This document shows positions 41,714 through 54,431 of a DNA stretch of 64,000 bases, piece by piece. The stretch comes from Microbacterium sp. CH12i. GTDB lineage: Bacteria; Actinomycetota; Actinomycetes; Actinomycetales; Microbacteriaceae. The stretch lies in NCBI RefSeq assembly GCF_000685355.1, contig NZ_JHET01000007.1, forward strand, positions 186,001 to 250,000. The letters run 5' to 3'. Below the pieces are notes generated by a model. That model searched no databases, was not told the DNA's origin, and worked only from the letters and a program-made list of their open reading frames with translations. The translations under genes were made by a program, and so were the position numbers. Each line of letters opens with the position of its first letter. Within the stretch, counting starts at the first letter, position 1.

Positions 41714-43291
41714 ATGCGGATCACGGGACTCGGCCACGCCGGAATGTTCATCGAGACGGTCGGCGGAAACATCATCTGCGATCCTGTGCTCGGTCCGTCA
41801 TTCTTCGGCTCCTGGTTTCCGTTCCCCGACAACCGCGGCCTCGACTGGGAGCGATTCGGACGCGAAGCAGACTTCCTCTACATCTCGCACCGACACCGTG
41901 ACCACTTCGACCCCGTGCTCCTCGAGCGCTACATCCGTAAGGACATCGAGGTGCTGCTGCCGGACTACCCGATCGATGACCTCGAAAAGGATATTCGTGC
42001 GCTCGGATACACGAACATCACGTACGCGCCCGCTGGCGAGGTGATCCAGCGCGGCGATCTGAAGATCATGATCACTCCGTTGCGCGCGCCGAGCGACGGG
42101 CCGATCGGTGACTCGTCGCTCAGCGTGGATGACGGTACCGCTTCGGTGCTCAACCAGAACGACTCGCATCCACTCGACCTCGACACGCTCCTGAGCTTCG
42201 GCAAGCCCGACGCCTACTTCACGCAGACGTCCGGCGCGATCTGGTGGCCGATGGTCTACGACCTGCCCCAGGACGCCAAGCAGAACTTCGCGCGGCTCAA
42301 GCGCGATGCGCAGAACAAGCGTGCGATGTTCTACATCGAAAAGGTTGATGCCCCGCACGTGTTCCCGATGGCGGGTCCGCCGATGTTCCTGCGTGATGAC
42401 CTGTTCAAGTACAACGGCTTCGGGCTCGACAACGACTCGATCTTCACCGACCAGAAGCAGTTCTTGGCCCACCTCAAAGAGCAGGCGCCGCAGTATGACG
42501 GTCAGCTTTTCGTGCCGGGCACCGTTGTCGAACTCGACCATGCCGAACAGACGATTTCGCAGACGCTGTACACGGATGCCGAGATCGCACACATCTTCGA
42601 TGAGAAATGGGAGTACCTCGAATCTCAGCGCGTCAGCCGTAAGGAAGAGGTGCATGCGGAGGAAGCCTCGCGTGCTGCGGTCATGCCTCCGGCAGAGATG
42701 ATCGCTGAGCTGAAGGCCTGGTGGGAGCCGCTGCTGAAGAAGTCGCGCACGATCCGTCTTGGCGTCGGCGGGTGCGTACGATTCCAAATCGGTGAGCTCG
42801 ATATGGTCGTCGACTTCCCACGGGCCAAGGTTCGCGAGTACGCGGGGGAGGAGTGCATCTATTGGTACACGATTCCCGCAGATCTCGTCTCCACGAACAT
42901 TCGCGACCATGAGATCGACTGGTCGAACTCGATCTTCCTGTCGATGCAGTTCCAGGTCGGCCGCAGCGGCAAGTTCAATGAGTTCCTGACGACCTTCCTC
43001 AAGTGCCTCTCGGTCGACCGGATCGAGTACGTCGAAAACTGGTACTCCGAGCAAACCGACCAGACTGAAGATGCCGACATCGGTGACTGGGTCGTGCAGC
43101 GCCGCTGCCCTCATCTGCGTGCCGACCTGACCAAGACCGGCAAGGTCGACGAGGACGGCATCCTCACGTGCAGCATGCACGACTGGAAGTGGGACCTCAA
43201 GACCGGTCGTTGTCTGTCGACCAGCGGCCATCCGATCCGCGCGTCCAAGGGCGACGAACGCACTGACGCCGTGCTGCGCGCGGCTCCCTGA
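41714..43291 (+). CDS. namH: MBL-fold/Rieske protein, probable UDP-N-acetylmuramic acid hydroxylase
   Basis: 525 residues. The N-terminal metallo-beta-lactamase fold carries HRHRDH at residues 59-64. The C-terminus carries a Rieske [2Fe-2S] site, C465-x-H467 and C486-x-x-H489 (RRCPH...LTCSMH). This architecture and length match mycobacterial NamH (Rv3818), which hydroxylates UDP-MurNAc to the N-glycolyl form, and is shared with CMP-Neu5Ac hydroxylase. Microbacterium is known for glycolylated murein, which fits. It has its own ribosome site (aaggagc) 65 bp after the helicase gene. Gene name is assigned by architecture and is an inference. Confidence 0.78.
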   Translation: MRITGLGHAGMFIETVGGNIICDPVLGPSFFGSWFPFPDNRGLDWERFGREADFLYISHRHRDHFDPVLLERYIRKDIEVLLPDYPIDDLEKDIRALGYTNITYAPAGEVIQRGDLKIMITPLRAPSDGPIGDSSLSVDDGTASVLNQNDSHPLDLDTLLSFGKPDAYFTQTSGAIWWPMVYDLPQDAKQNFARLKRDAQNKRAMFYIEKVDAPHVFPMAGPPMFLRDDLFKYNGFGLDNDSIFTDQKQFLAHLKEQAPQYDGQLFVPGTVVELDHAEQTISQTLYTDAEIAHIFDEKWEYLESQRVSRKEEVHAEEASRAAVMPPAEMIAELKAWWEPLLKKSRTIRLGVGGCVRFQIGELDMVVDFPRAKVREYAGEECIYWYTIPADLVSTNIRDHEIDWSNSIFLSMQFQVGRSGKFNEFLTTFLKCLSVDRIEYVENWYSEQTDQTEDADIGDWVVQRRCPHLRADLTKTGKVDEDGILTCSMHDWKWDLKTGRCLSTSGHPIRASKGDERTDAVLRAAP

Positions 43292-43346
43292 AGATGACCT
43301 CTCTGTCTTTAGCCCATAGACTGAAGAGAGTAAGCAACCTTTAACA

Positions 43347-43362
43347 CCGTCCAGAGAGGCGG
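43347..43362 (+). promoter_or_regulatory. PyrR-binding RNA hairpin overlapping pyrR ribosome site
   Basis: CCG (43347-43349) and CGG (43360-43362) close a loop reading TCCAGAGAGG. The whole matches the PyrR-binding consensus ARUCCNGNGAGGYU at 12 of 14 positions. The 3' arm runs straight into ggagaaggga, the ribosome site of pyrR at 43378. In mycobacteria PyrR represses translation through such a site; the same mechanism is inferred here. Confidence 0.8.
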
Positions 43363-43377
43363 AGAAGGGAGCGGCGA

Positions 43378-43908
43378 ATGAGCACGCGCACTGTGCTGCA
43401 AGAAGCCGATATCTCGCGGGCATTGACCCGTATCGCGCATGAGATCCTCGAATCCAACCGCGGCGCCGAGAACCTCGTTCTCCTCGGCATCCCCACTCGA
43501 GGAGTCGCTCTCGCAGAGCGCCTCGGAACGCTCATCAACGGCATCTCCGAGCGTCCGGTCGCCGTCGGCGCCCTCGATGTCACACTGTTTCGCGATGATC
43601 TCTCCAAGCATCCGACGCGTTCTCCGCGTCCGACCGAGATCCCGCACGGCGGCATCGACGGTAAGACCGTGGTCCTCGTTGACGACGTACTGTTCTCTGG
43701 TCGCAGCATCCGCGCCGCCCTCGACGCCATCCAGTCGATCGGGCGCCCCGCGGTGGTCCGCCTCGCGATACTCGTAGATCGCGGCCACCGTGAACTGCCG
43801 ATCCGCCCTGACTTCGTCGGTAAGAACATCCCATCCTCACGGCAGGAGCGCGTCAATGTTCGCCTGCGCGAATACGATGGCGCCGAGGAAGTGACGATCG
43901 AAGCATGA
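43378..43908 (+). CDS. pyrR: Bifunctional pyr operon regulator / uracil phosphoribosyltransferase PyrR
   Basis: 176 residues, PRTase fold. The PRPP loop [19 protein letters not shown] and [15 protein letters not shown] are diagnostic, along with [13 protein letters not shown]. PyrR senses UMP and binds pyr mRNA; the binding hairpin lies immediately upstream. First gene of the operon pyrR-pyrB-pyrC-membrane protein-carA-carB-pyrF. Its stop overlaps the pyrB start. Confidence 0.95.
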   Translation: MSTRTVLQEADISRALTRIAHEILESNRGAENLVLLGIPTRGVALAERLGTLINGISERPVAVGALDVTLFRDDLSKHPTRSPRPTEIPHGGIDGKTVVLVDDVLFSGRSIRAALDAIQSIGRPAVVRLAILVDRGHRELPIRPDFVGKNIPSSRQERVNVRLREYDGAEEVTIEA

Positions 43909-44869
43909 GACACCTTCTCGACACTCACACGCTCGACCGCGAGGCCGCCCTTCGCATTCTCGATGTTGCGGAAGACATGTCCGACACGCAGTCGCGTGAG
44001 GTGAAGAAGCTTCCGACCCTGCGCGGCAAGACGGTCGTGAACCTCTTCTTCGAAGACTCCACTCGCACCCGCATCTCGTTCGAAGCCGCAGCAAAGCGTC
44101 TGTCCGCCGATGTCATCAACTTCGCGGCGAAAGGTTCCAGTGTTTCCAAGGGCGAAAGCCTCAAAGACACCGCGCAGACTCTGCAGGCCATGGGTGCGGA
44201 TGCTGTTGTCATCCGCCACCACGCATCGGGCGCCCACGCACACTTGCGACCAGCGGCTGGATCTCCGCGGGCGTCGTCAACGCCGGCGACGGTACCCATG
44301 AGCATCCCACGCAGGCGTTGCTTGACGCGTTCACGATCCGTAAGCGTCGCTTCGGCGCCGACAGTCGCGGTCGCGATCTCGCCGGCATCCGAGTCGTCAT
44401 CGTCGGCGACATACTGCACTCGCGCGTCGCGCGCTCGAACGTCTGGCTGCTCACCACGCTCGGCGCCGAGGTCACGCTTGTCGCGCCACCAACGCTGGTG
44501 CCGCAGAACGTCTCGCAGTGGCCGGGTCGCGTCCTCTACGATCTCGACGAGGCTCTTGCCGAGCAGCCGGATGCCGTCATGATGCTGCGCATTCAGCTGG
44601 AACGCATGAACGCCGCGTATTTCCCCAGTGAGCGGGAGTATTCCCGACGCTGGGGGCTGGATGATGTGCGTGCAGACACACTCCCGCGCGATAGCATTGT
44701 GATGCACCCCGGACCGATGAATCGTGGCCTGGAGATCTCCGCCAAAGCCGCGGATTCTTCGCGCTCTACGGTGCTCGAACAGGTCGCCAACGGTGTGTCT
44801 GTGCGCATGGCTGTGCTGTATCTGCTGCTTGCGGGAGATCGTAACGACGAACGAGGAGAAGTGAAGTGA
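43905..44869 (+). CDS. pyrB: Aspartate carbamoyltransferase catalytic subunit (one frameshift)
   Basis: Second step of pyrimidine synthesis. [15 protein letters not shown] is the carbamoyl-phosphate site; [18 protein letters not shown] follows. The frame is lost at the C run 44233-44235. One added C gives [20 protein letters not shown] and continues through [23 protein letters not shown] and [12 protein letters not shown] to 44869, about 321 residues. No pyrI partner is nearby, as expected in actinobacteria. It overlaps pyrC by four bases. Confidence 0.94.
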
Positions 44870-46168
44870 CTGAAACCCTCGTAATCACCGGGGCCGAGCT
44901 GCTCGGAGCCGAAAGCGCCGACATTGTGGTGGAGAACGGCATCATCGCCGAGATCGGCAGCGGGCTCAGCCGCAGCGGCGCCCGCGTCATCGACGCGCAC
45001 GGGCTCGTCGCACTCCCCGGACTCGTCGACCTGCACACACACCTGCGTGAGCCGGGATACGAGGCATCCGAAACGATCCTCACTGGCACCAGGCCGCCGC
45101 CGCCGGCGGCTTCACCGCTGTCTTCGCCATGCCCAACACCTCGCCGGTCGCTGACTCTGCCGGTGTCGTCGAGCAGGAACTCGCGCTCGGCGAAGCAGCA
45201 GGTTATGCCACAGTGCAGCCCATCGGCGCTGTCACCGTTGGCCAGAAGGGTGAACGCCTCGCCGAACTCGGAGCGATGGCGACCTCACGAGCCAAGGTCC
45301 GCGTCTTCAGCGACGACGGCTTCTGTGTCTGGGATCCGCTCATCATGCGTCGCGCCCTCGAATACGTGAAGTCCTTCAACGGTGTCATCGCGCAGCACGC
45401 GCAGGATCCGCGCCTGACTGAGGGCGCGCAGATGAACGAGGGCATCGTCTCGGCCGAACTCGGGCTCACTGGATGGCCGGCGGTCGCTGAAGAATCGATC
45501 ATCGCCCGCGATGTTCTACTCGCAGAGCATGTCGGCTCACGACTGCACGTCTGCCATCTCTCGACCGCCGGTTCGGTCGACATCATCCGCTGGGCCAAGA
45601 AACGCGGCATCAACGTCACTGCAGAGGTGACACCTCACCACCTGCTGCTGACCGATGAACTCGTTCGCGGCTATGACGCGCGCTACAAGGTGAATCCGCC
45701 CCTGCGTCGTGAAGAAGACGTCCTCGCCGTGCGCGAGGGACTCGCAGACGGCACGATCGATATCGTCGCGACCGACCACGCCCCGCATCCGAGTGAGAAC
45801 AAGGCCTGCGAGTGGCAGCAGCTGCGAACGGAATGGTAGGGCTCGAGAGCGCGCTGCGCGTCGTTCATCAGTCGATGGTGCAGACAGGTCTCATCGGCTG
45901 GGCAGATGTGGCGCGTGTCATGAGTGCCGCTCCGGCACGCATCGGGCTGCTCGAAGGACATGGAACTCCGCTCGAAGTAGGACAGCCCGCGCAAATCACC
46001 CTCTACGACGCGTCGCGGGAGGGAACCTTCACGACCGCGGACCTCCACGGTCGAAGTGAGAACTCGCCGTATATCGGACGCGACCTGCCAGGACGCGTCG
46101 AGTGGACTATCCACCACGGGCGCGTCACGGTTGCCGCTGGTGCGGTCGTCGAGGATTTCAACGCATGA
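44866..46168 (+). CDS. pyrC: Dihydroorotase (two frameshifts)
   Basis: Class I dihydroorotase, zinc-dependent. GTG 44866. The metal site [12 protein letters not shown] is followed by a frame break near 45090: one C restored gives [18 protein letters not shown]. The middle part has [23 protein letters not shown] and [10 protein letters not shown] second break near 45815 (one G restored, tgg-gca) joins [15 protein letters not shown] to the C-terminal [10 protein letters not shown] and ends at 46168. Restored length is about 434 residues. The stop overlaps the membrane-protein start. Confidence 0.94.
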
Positions 46169-46674
46169 GTATGCGTGACATCGCGATCGCGATCACTATC
46201 GGAGTCGCGCTACTAATCTTGCTGTCGATGTTCCTGGCATGGCGAAGACGCCTCCGACGCGACAGCGTGCATGTCGCACCAATCGGCGTACCGGAGCATG
46301 CCGAGGTGCTCGCCCGGCACGAGGTGCTGTACGTGTCGACGACTCGTCACGATCAGCCACTCGAACGCCTGGCAATCGCCCCGCTTGCCTACCGTGCGCG
46401 GGGAGAACTCGCGGTCACGGATCGCGGTATCGCGCTCTGCCTCGACGGTACGCCCACGGTCTTCTTGGCCTCGGCGAACCTGGTCACCGTCGATCGCGCC
46501 ACCGTCACGATCGACCGGGTCGTCGAACCCGATGGTCTCGTTCGGGTGGCCTGGAAAGTCGCCGATGGCACGACCGTCGACTCGTACCTCCGCCTCACCC
46601 GCGGCGACCCTCAGAACCTCATCTCAGATTTGCAGCGGCTCATCCCCGCGAACGACACAGGAGCCACGTCATGA
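46165..46674 (+). CDS. Pyr-operon membrane protein with PH-like domain (Rv1382-like)
   Basis: 169 residues: one N-terminal helix ([21 protein letters not shown]), basic residues, then a soluble beta-rich domain ([30 protein letters not shown]). M. tuberculosis has a membrane protein, Rv1382, at exactly this position between pyrC and carA. The conserved linkage suggests a role tied to pyrimidine metabolism or its membrane context, but none is known. ATG 46165 overlaps pyrC; its stop overlaps carA. Confidence 0.8.
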   Translation: MSMRDIAIAITIGVALLILLSMFLAWRRRLRRDSVHVAPIGVPEHAEVLARHEVLYVSTTRHDQPLERLAIAPLAYRARGELAVTDRGIALCLDGTPTVFLASANLVTVDRATVTIDRVVEPDGLVRVAWKVADGTTVDSYLRLTRGDPQNLISDLQRLIPANDTGATS

Positions 46675-47812
46675 CCCTGCCTGCCCCCGCCGTCCTCGTC
46701 TTGGAAGACGGCACCCGCTACCCCGGGCGCGCGTATGGCGCACAGGGAACCACCCTCGGCGAGGTCGTCTTCTCGACTGGAATGAGCGGATACCAAGAGA
46801 CCCTGACCGACCCGTCGTACGCCGGGCAGATCGTCCTGCAGACCGCACCCCACATCGGTAACACCGGCATGAACGACGAAGACCCGGAGTCTCGTCGTAT
46901 TTGGGTCGCCGGTTACATCGTGCGCGACCCCTCACGCGTGGTCTCCAATTGGCGTGCCACCGAGTCGTTGGATGACGCCCTCGTTCGCGATGGGATCGTC
47001 GGCATCAGCGGCATCGACACTCGTGCGATCACTCGCCACATCCGCTCCGCGGGCTCGATGCGCGGCGGGATCTTCTCCGGCGCGGATGCCGCGCTCGACA
47101 GAGGGGAGCAGTTGCGAGTTGTGCAGCAGGCTCCGGAGATGAGCGGACAGAACCTGTCTGCACAGGTATCGGTCGATGTCGTCGAAGTAACCACGGCAAT
47201 CGGACAGCGCGTGGGCAACCTCGCAGTCCTTGACCTCGGCGTAAAAAGAGCGACGATCGACAACCTCGCCGCCCGAGGCTTCGAGGTGCACGTACTGCCT
47301 CAGAACTCAACGATCGACGACATCCGCGCAATCGACCCCGTCGCCGTCTTCTACTCGAACGGCCCAGGCGACCCCGCCGCCTCCGACGATCACGTCGCTC
47401 TGCTGCGCAACGTACTCGACGACGGCCTGCCGTTCTTTGGCATCTGCTTCGGAAACCAGTTGCTCGGCCGCGCCCTGGGACTCGGAACCTACAAGCTCCC
47501 CTTCGGTCACCGCGGGATCAACCAGCCGGTGCTCGACAAGACCACGGGCAAGGTCGAGATCACAGCACACAACCACGGCTTCGCAGTGGAGGCTCCGCTG
47601 GAGGGCAGCTTCGACAGCCCGAACGGCTACGGCAAGGTCGAAGTCAGCCACATCGGTCTGAACGACAACGTGGTCGAGGGTTTGCGAGCTCTCGATATCC
47701 CGGCATTCTCGGTGCAATACCACCCAGAGGCAGCCGCCGGCCCGCACGATGCCAACTACCTCTTCGACCGTTTCCGCGACCTGGTCATCGCTACTGAGAA
47801 GGATGCCAAGTA

Positions 47813-47813
<1 letters not shown>
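46671..47813 (+). CDS. carA: Carbamoyl-phosphate synthase small (glutaminase) subunit
   Basis: 380 residues. The N-terminal half has [16 protein letters not shown] and [17 protein letters not shown]. The C-terminal class I amidotransferase has GPGDP, the nucleophile in [12 protein letters not shown] and the H/E pair in YHPEAAAGP. It feeds ammonia to CarB. The frame is open far upstream, but ATG 46671 overlaps the preceding stop and gives the family's N-terminus. It shares one base with the carB start. Confidence 0.95.
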
Positions 47814-51131
<3,318 letters not shown>

Positions 51132-51135
<4 letters not shown>

Positions 51136-51977
51136 CTGTGAGGTTCGGCGAGCGGGTCAGGGCGGCGCTTCACGAGCGGGGCCCGCTGTGTGTGGGCATC
51201 GACCCGCACCAGTCCCTGCTGCAGTCGTGGGGGCTGGAAGACTCTGCCGCGGGCGTCCGCGAGTTCGGGCTTCGCACCGTGGATGCCGCGGTAGGGCGGG
51301 TCGGGCTCGTCAAGCCTCAGGTGTCGTTCTTCGAGCGCTTCGGCTCCGCAGGATTCGCCGCGTTGGAAGATGTGATGGGTGCGGCGCGGGATGCCGGCCT
51401 GATTGTGATCGCCGATGCGAAGCGCGGCGACATCGGCACCACGATGGATGCCTATGCCGCAGCCTGGCTCACGCCTGGCTCGCCTCTGGAAGCGGATGCG
51501 CTCACCGTGAACCCATTCCTTGGCGTCGGCACGCTACACAGCACATTCGAGCGTGCGGAGTCGAGCGGGAAGGGTATCTTCGTGCTTGCAGCGACGAGCA
51601 ACCCCGAAGCCGGCTCCGTGCAGCAGGCGCGCTCCGAGGCGGGCGCGACGGTGTCCGCCGAGATCGTCGACGACGTCAGTGCGTACAACGTGCGCACGAC
51701 CGCCGCCGGCAATTGGGGGAGTCTCGGATTCGTGATCGGCGCGACCGTGGACTGGGCCGATGCCGGCCTCACGCACTTCGCCCCGCCGGCGCCCATCCTG
51801 GCTCCCGGTTTTGGAGCCCAGGGTGCTGGTCCCGCCGACCTCGGCACTCGTTTCGGCGCGAACGCCTCAATGGTCATCGCATCGGAGAGCCGCAGCATCC
51901 TGTCTGGTGGACCGAATGGGCTGATCGCAAGAATTGATGAACGCGTCGCCGCGTATCAGGAGGCACTGAATGTCTGA
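51132..51977 (+). CDS. pyrF: Orotidine 5'-phosphate decarboxylase (type 2)
   Basis: 281 residues, the long form found in actinobacteria. [15 protein letters not shown] opening ([11 protein letters not shown]), active-site [15 protein letters not shown] and C-terminal [12 protein letters not shown] are typical. It makes UMP. GTG 51132 overlaps the carB stop, and its end overlaps the next gene by eight bases, so gmk is part of the same transcript. pyrD and pyrE are not in this window. Confidence 0.93.
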
Positions 51978-52875
51978 ACGTCGCATTCCCGAGGTCGACC
52001 GCGCCGCGGCAGCCCGTCGTGCCGTCGAACGACGGCGAGAGCGTGCCGCGCTGAAGCGTGACCTCACAATGCGCGTGACAGCTCCGCAGGTCGTCGCGAA
52101 GCGAGCCTTCGACGATGCCGACTCCGTGTGCGGGTCCATGCGCATCACCGATTTCCTTCTTGCACTGCCTGCAATCGGCGTCGGCAAGCGCGACACGATC
52201 CTGAGCGATCTCGAAATTTCGCCGGTCAAACGTCTCGGCGGGCTCGGCGTGCGCCAGCGCGTGAGCCTGCTGAACTGGCTCGACACCCGATTTCCCGTGC
52301 AGCATCCGCGCGCGGGGCGAAGCCGCCTGCTGGTGCTCGCTGGGCCCACTGCCGTCGGCAAAGGCACGGTCGCCGCGCACATTCGCGAAAACAACCCAGA
52401 AATCCACCTCTCCGTCTCAGCGACCACGCGCAAGGCGCGTCCAGGGGAAACCGACGGCGTGCACTATTACTTCGTAGACGACGCCGAGTTTGATCGACTC
52501 ATTGCCGATGGCGAACTGCTCGAATACGCGGTCGTGCACAATCAGTCCCGTTACGGCACTCCGCGCGCGCCAATCGATAAGGCCCTGGCTGCAGGCAAGA
52601 CCGTGCTGCTCGAGATCGACCTGCAGGGCGCCCGCCAGGTGCGTGCAGCAGAGCCTTCCGCGACGCTGATCTTCCTACTGCCTCCGTCATGGGATGAATT
52701 GGTGCAACGGCTGGTTGGGCGCGGCACCGAAGACGAGGCCGAACGCTCCCGCAGATTACGCACCGCGAAGGTCGAATTGGCCGCGCAAAGCGAGTTCGAT
52801 CACCTCATCGTGAACGAAGACGTCGCCGCTGCTGCTCGCGAGGTCGTAGAATTGTCTGAGGCGACTGCGCGCTGA
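51970..52875 (+). CDS. gmk: Actinobacterial integration host factor (mIHF) domain fused to guanylate kinase
   Basis: 301 residues, about 100 longer than ordinary guanylate kinase. Residues 20-105 match mIHF, the actinobacterial nucleoid protein: a basic N-terminal helix, then [20 protein letters not shown] and [11 protein letters not shown] (IRGVGK-like turn at 69-73). Residues 118-300 are a complete guanylate kinase: P-loop [13 protein letters not shown] (125-133), [22 protein letters not shown] and the lid [15 protein letters not shown]. In mycobacteria mihF and gmk are separate adjacent genes; here no stop or frame change separates them. GMP to GDP phosphorylation is certain; DNA binding is inferred. 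Confidence 0.9.
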   Translation: MSERRIPEVDRAAAARRAVERRRERAALKRDLTMRVTAPQVVAKRAFDDADSVCGSMRITDFLLALPAIGVGKRDTILSDLEISPVKRLGGLGVRQRVSLLNWLDTRFPVQHPRAGRSRLLVLAGPTAVGKGTVAAHIRENNPEIHLSVSATTRKARPGETDGVHYYFVDDAEFDRLIADGELLEYAVVHNQSRYGTPRAPIDKALAAGKTVLLEIDLQGARQVRAAEPSATLIFLLPPSWDELVQRLVGRGTEDEAERSRRLRTAKVELAAQSEFDHLIVNEDVAAAAREVVELSEATAR

Positions 52876-52941
52876 GCGTTTCTGCGCGCCCGCCGTTTCG
52901 ACTTTAGCGACGATCTTGTCGCCTGATCAGGAGGTCTCACC

Positions 52942-53199
52942 ATGGCCGGACATCACACCAAGGGCATTATCGACCCGCCGATCGACAACCTGCTTTCCAA
53001 GGTTGACTCGAAGTACGAACTGGTCATCTACGCGTCCAAGCGCGCCCGCCAGATCAACGACTACTACTCCGACCTGCACGAGGGCAACCTCTTCGACAAC
53101 GTTGGCCCGCTCGTGGACTCGTCCGTTGAAGACAAGCCGCTCACGATCGCGCTTCACGAGATCAACGAGGACAAGCTGCGCCTTCGCCACGTCGAGTGA
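52942..53199 (+). CDS. rpoZ: RNA polymerase omega subunit
   Basis: 85 residues. [20 protein letters not shown] and [16 protein letters not shown] carry the conserved omega signature. Helps fold and assemble RNA polymerase beta'. aggaggtc precedes ATG 52942 by seven bases. The gmk-rpoZ-metK-priA order is standard in actinobacteria. Confidence 0.93.
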   Translation: MAGHHTKGIIDPPIDNLLSKVDSKYELVIYASKRARQINDYYSDLHEGNLFDNVGPLVDSSVEDKPLTIALHEINEDKLRLRHVE

Positions 53200-53213
53200 A
53201 GGCAGCCTCCTCG

Positions 53214-54409
53214 ATGAGCGCACTTCGTCTTTTCACTTCTGAATCGGTCACCGAGGGCCACCCCGACAAGATCTGCGACCAGATCTCGGACAGCATCCTC
53301 GACGGGCTGATCGCCAAAGATTCCGGTTCACGCGTCGCTGTGGAGACTCTTGTCACCACAGGACTGGTTCACGTGGCCGGCGAGATCCGCACTGAGGCCT
53401 ACGTCGATATCCCGACCATCGTTCGCGAGGTCGTGAACAGCATCGGCTACACCTCGAGTGACACCGGTTTTGACGGCGACTCCTGCGGCGTCAGCGTCTC
53501 AGTGGGCGAGCAGTCTACCGATATCGCGCACGGTGTCGACCAGGCACAAGAGCAGCGTGACGGTTCTTCGGTCGACGCGCTCGACAGCCTCGCGCCGGCG
53601 ATCAGGGCATCATGTTCGGCTTCGCGACCGTAGAAACGCCCGAGCTGATGCCGATGGCAGGTCACACTGCACACCGGATCGCCGAGCGTCTCACTGAAGT
53701 TCGACGCTCTGGTGAGCTCGATTTTCTCCGGCCAGACGGCAAGACGCAGGTCACTCTCGGTTACGAGGGTTTCGTTCCGAAGACGATCGACGCCGTTGTC
53801 CTCTCCACGCAGCACCGTCCGGACATCTCTCAGGAAGAGCTCAAGGAGCAGGTACGCCGTCTGGTCATCGACCCCGTGCTGGAGAGCACGGGGCTGGAGA
53901 TGCCCTCGGACGATCGCTACTTCATCAACCCTGCTGGCCCCTTCGTGACCGGCGGGCCGAAGGGCGATGCCGGCCTCACTGGTCGTAAGATCATCATCGA
54001 CACCTACGGCGGCGCTGCGCGCCACGGCGGTGGCGCGTTCAGTGGGAAAGACCCCTCGAAGGTCGACCGCTCCGGCGCCTACGCGATGCGTTGGGTCGCC
54101 AAGAACGCGGTAGCTGCCGGCCTCGCAGATCGCCTCGAAGTGCAGGTCGCGTACGCGATCGGAGTGGCACGTCCGGTTGGACTGTATGTCGAGACCTTCG
54201 GTACCGGACGCGTCGACGACGAAGTGATCACGAATGCGATCCGTGAGGTCTTCGATCTGCGCCCGCAGGCGATCATCGAGCAACTCGATCTGCTGCGCCC
54301 GATCTATCGTCAGACTGCCGCCTACGGGCACTTCGGACGCGAACTTCCCGACTTCACGTGGGAGCGGACCGACCGCGCCGACGAGTTGCGCCGCGCCGCA
54401 GGGCTGTGA
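53214..54409 (+). CDS. metK: S-adenosylmethionine synthetase (one frameshift)
   Basis: About 398 residues. [19 protein letters not shown] starts the protein at ATG 53214; upstream in-frame codons overlap rpoZ and are unlikely. The frame is lost near 53592. One restored G (ctc-ggc-gcc) joins [17 protein letters not shown], the conserved ATP-site hexapeptide region, and continues through [20 protein letters not shown] to 54409. Makes the cell's methyl donor; a genuine null would be lethal. Confidence 0.95.
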
Positions 54410-54431
54410 TGCGTTCGCGCGGAGCGCGGCG

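Noticed and set aside
41798..43423. 541-residue reverse-strand frame opposite the NamH-like gene
   Set aside because: It is an antisense shadow of a high-GC gene; the plus strand has clear catalytic motifs and the reverse product resembles no family.
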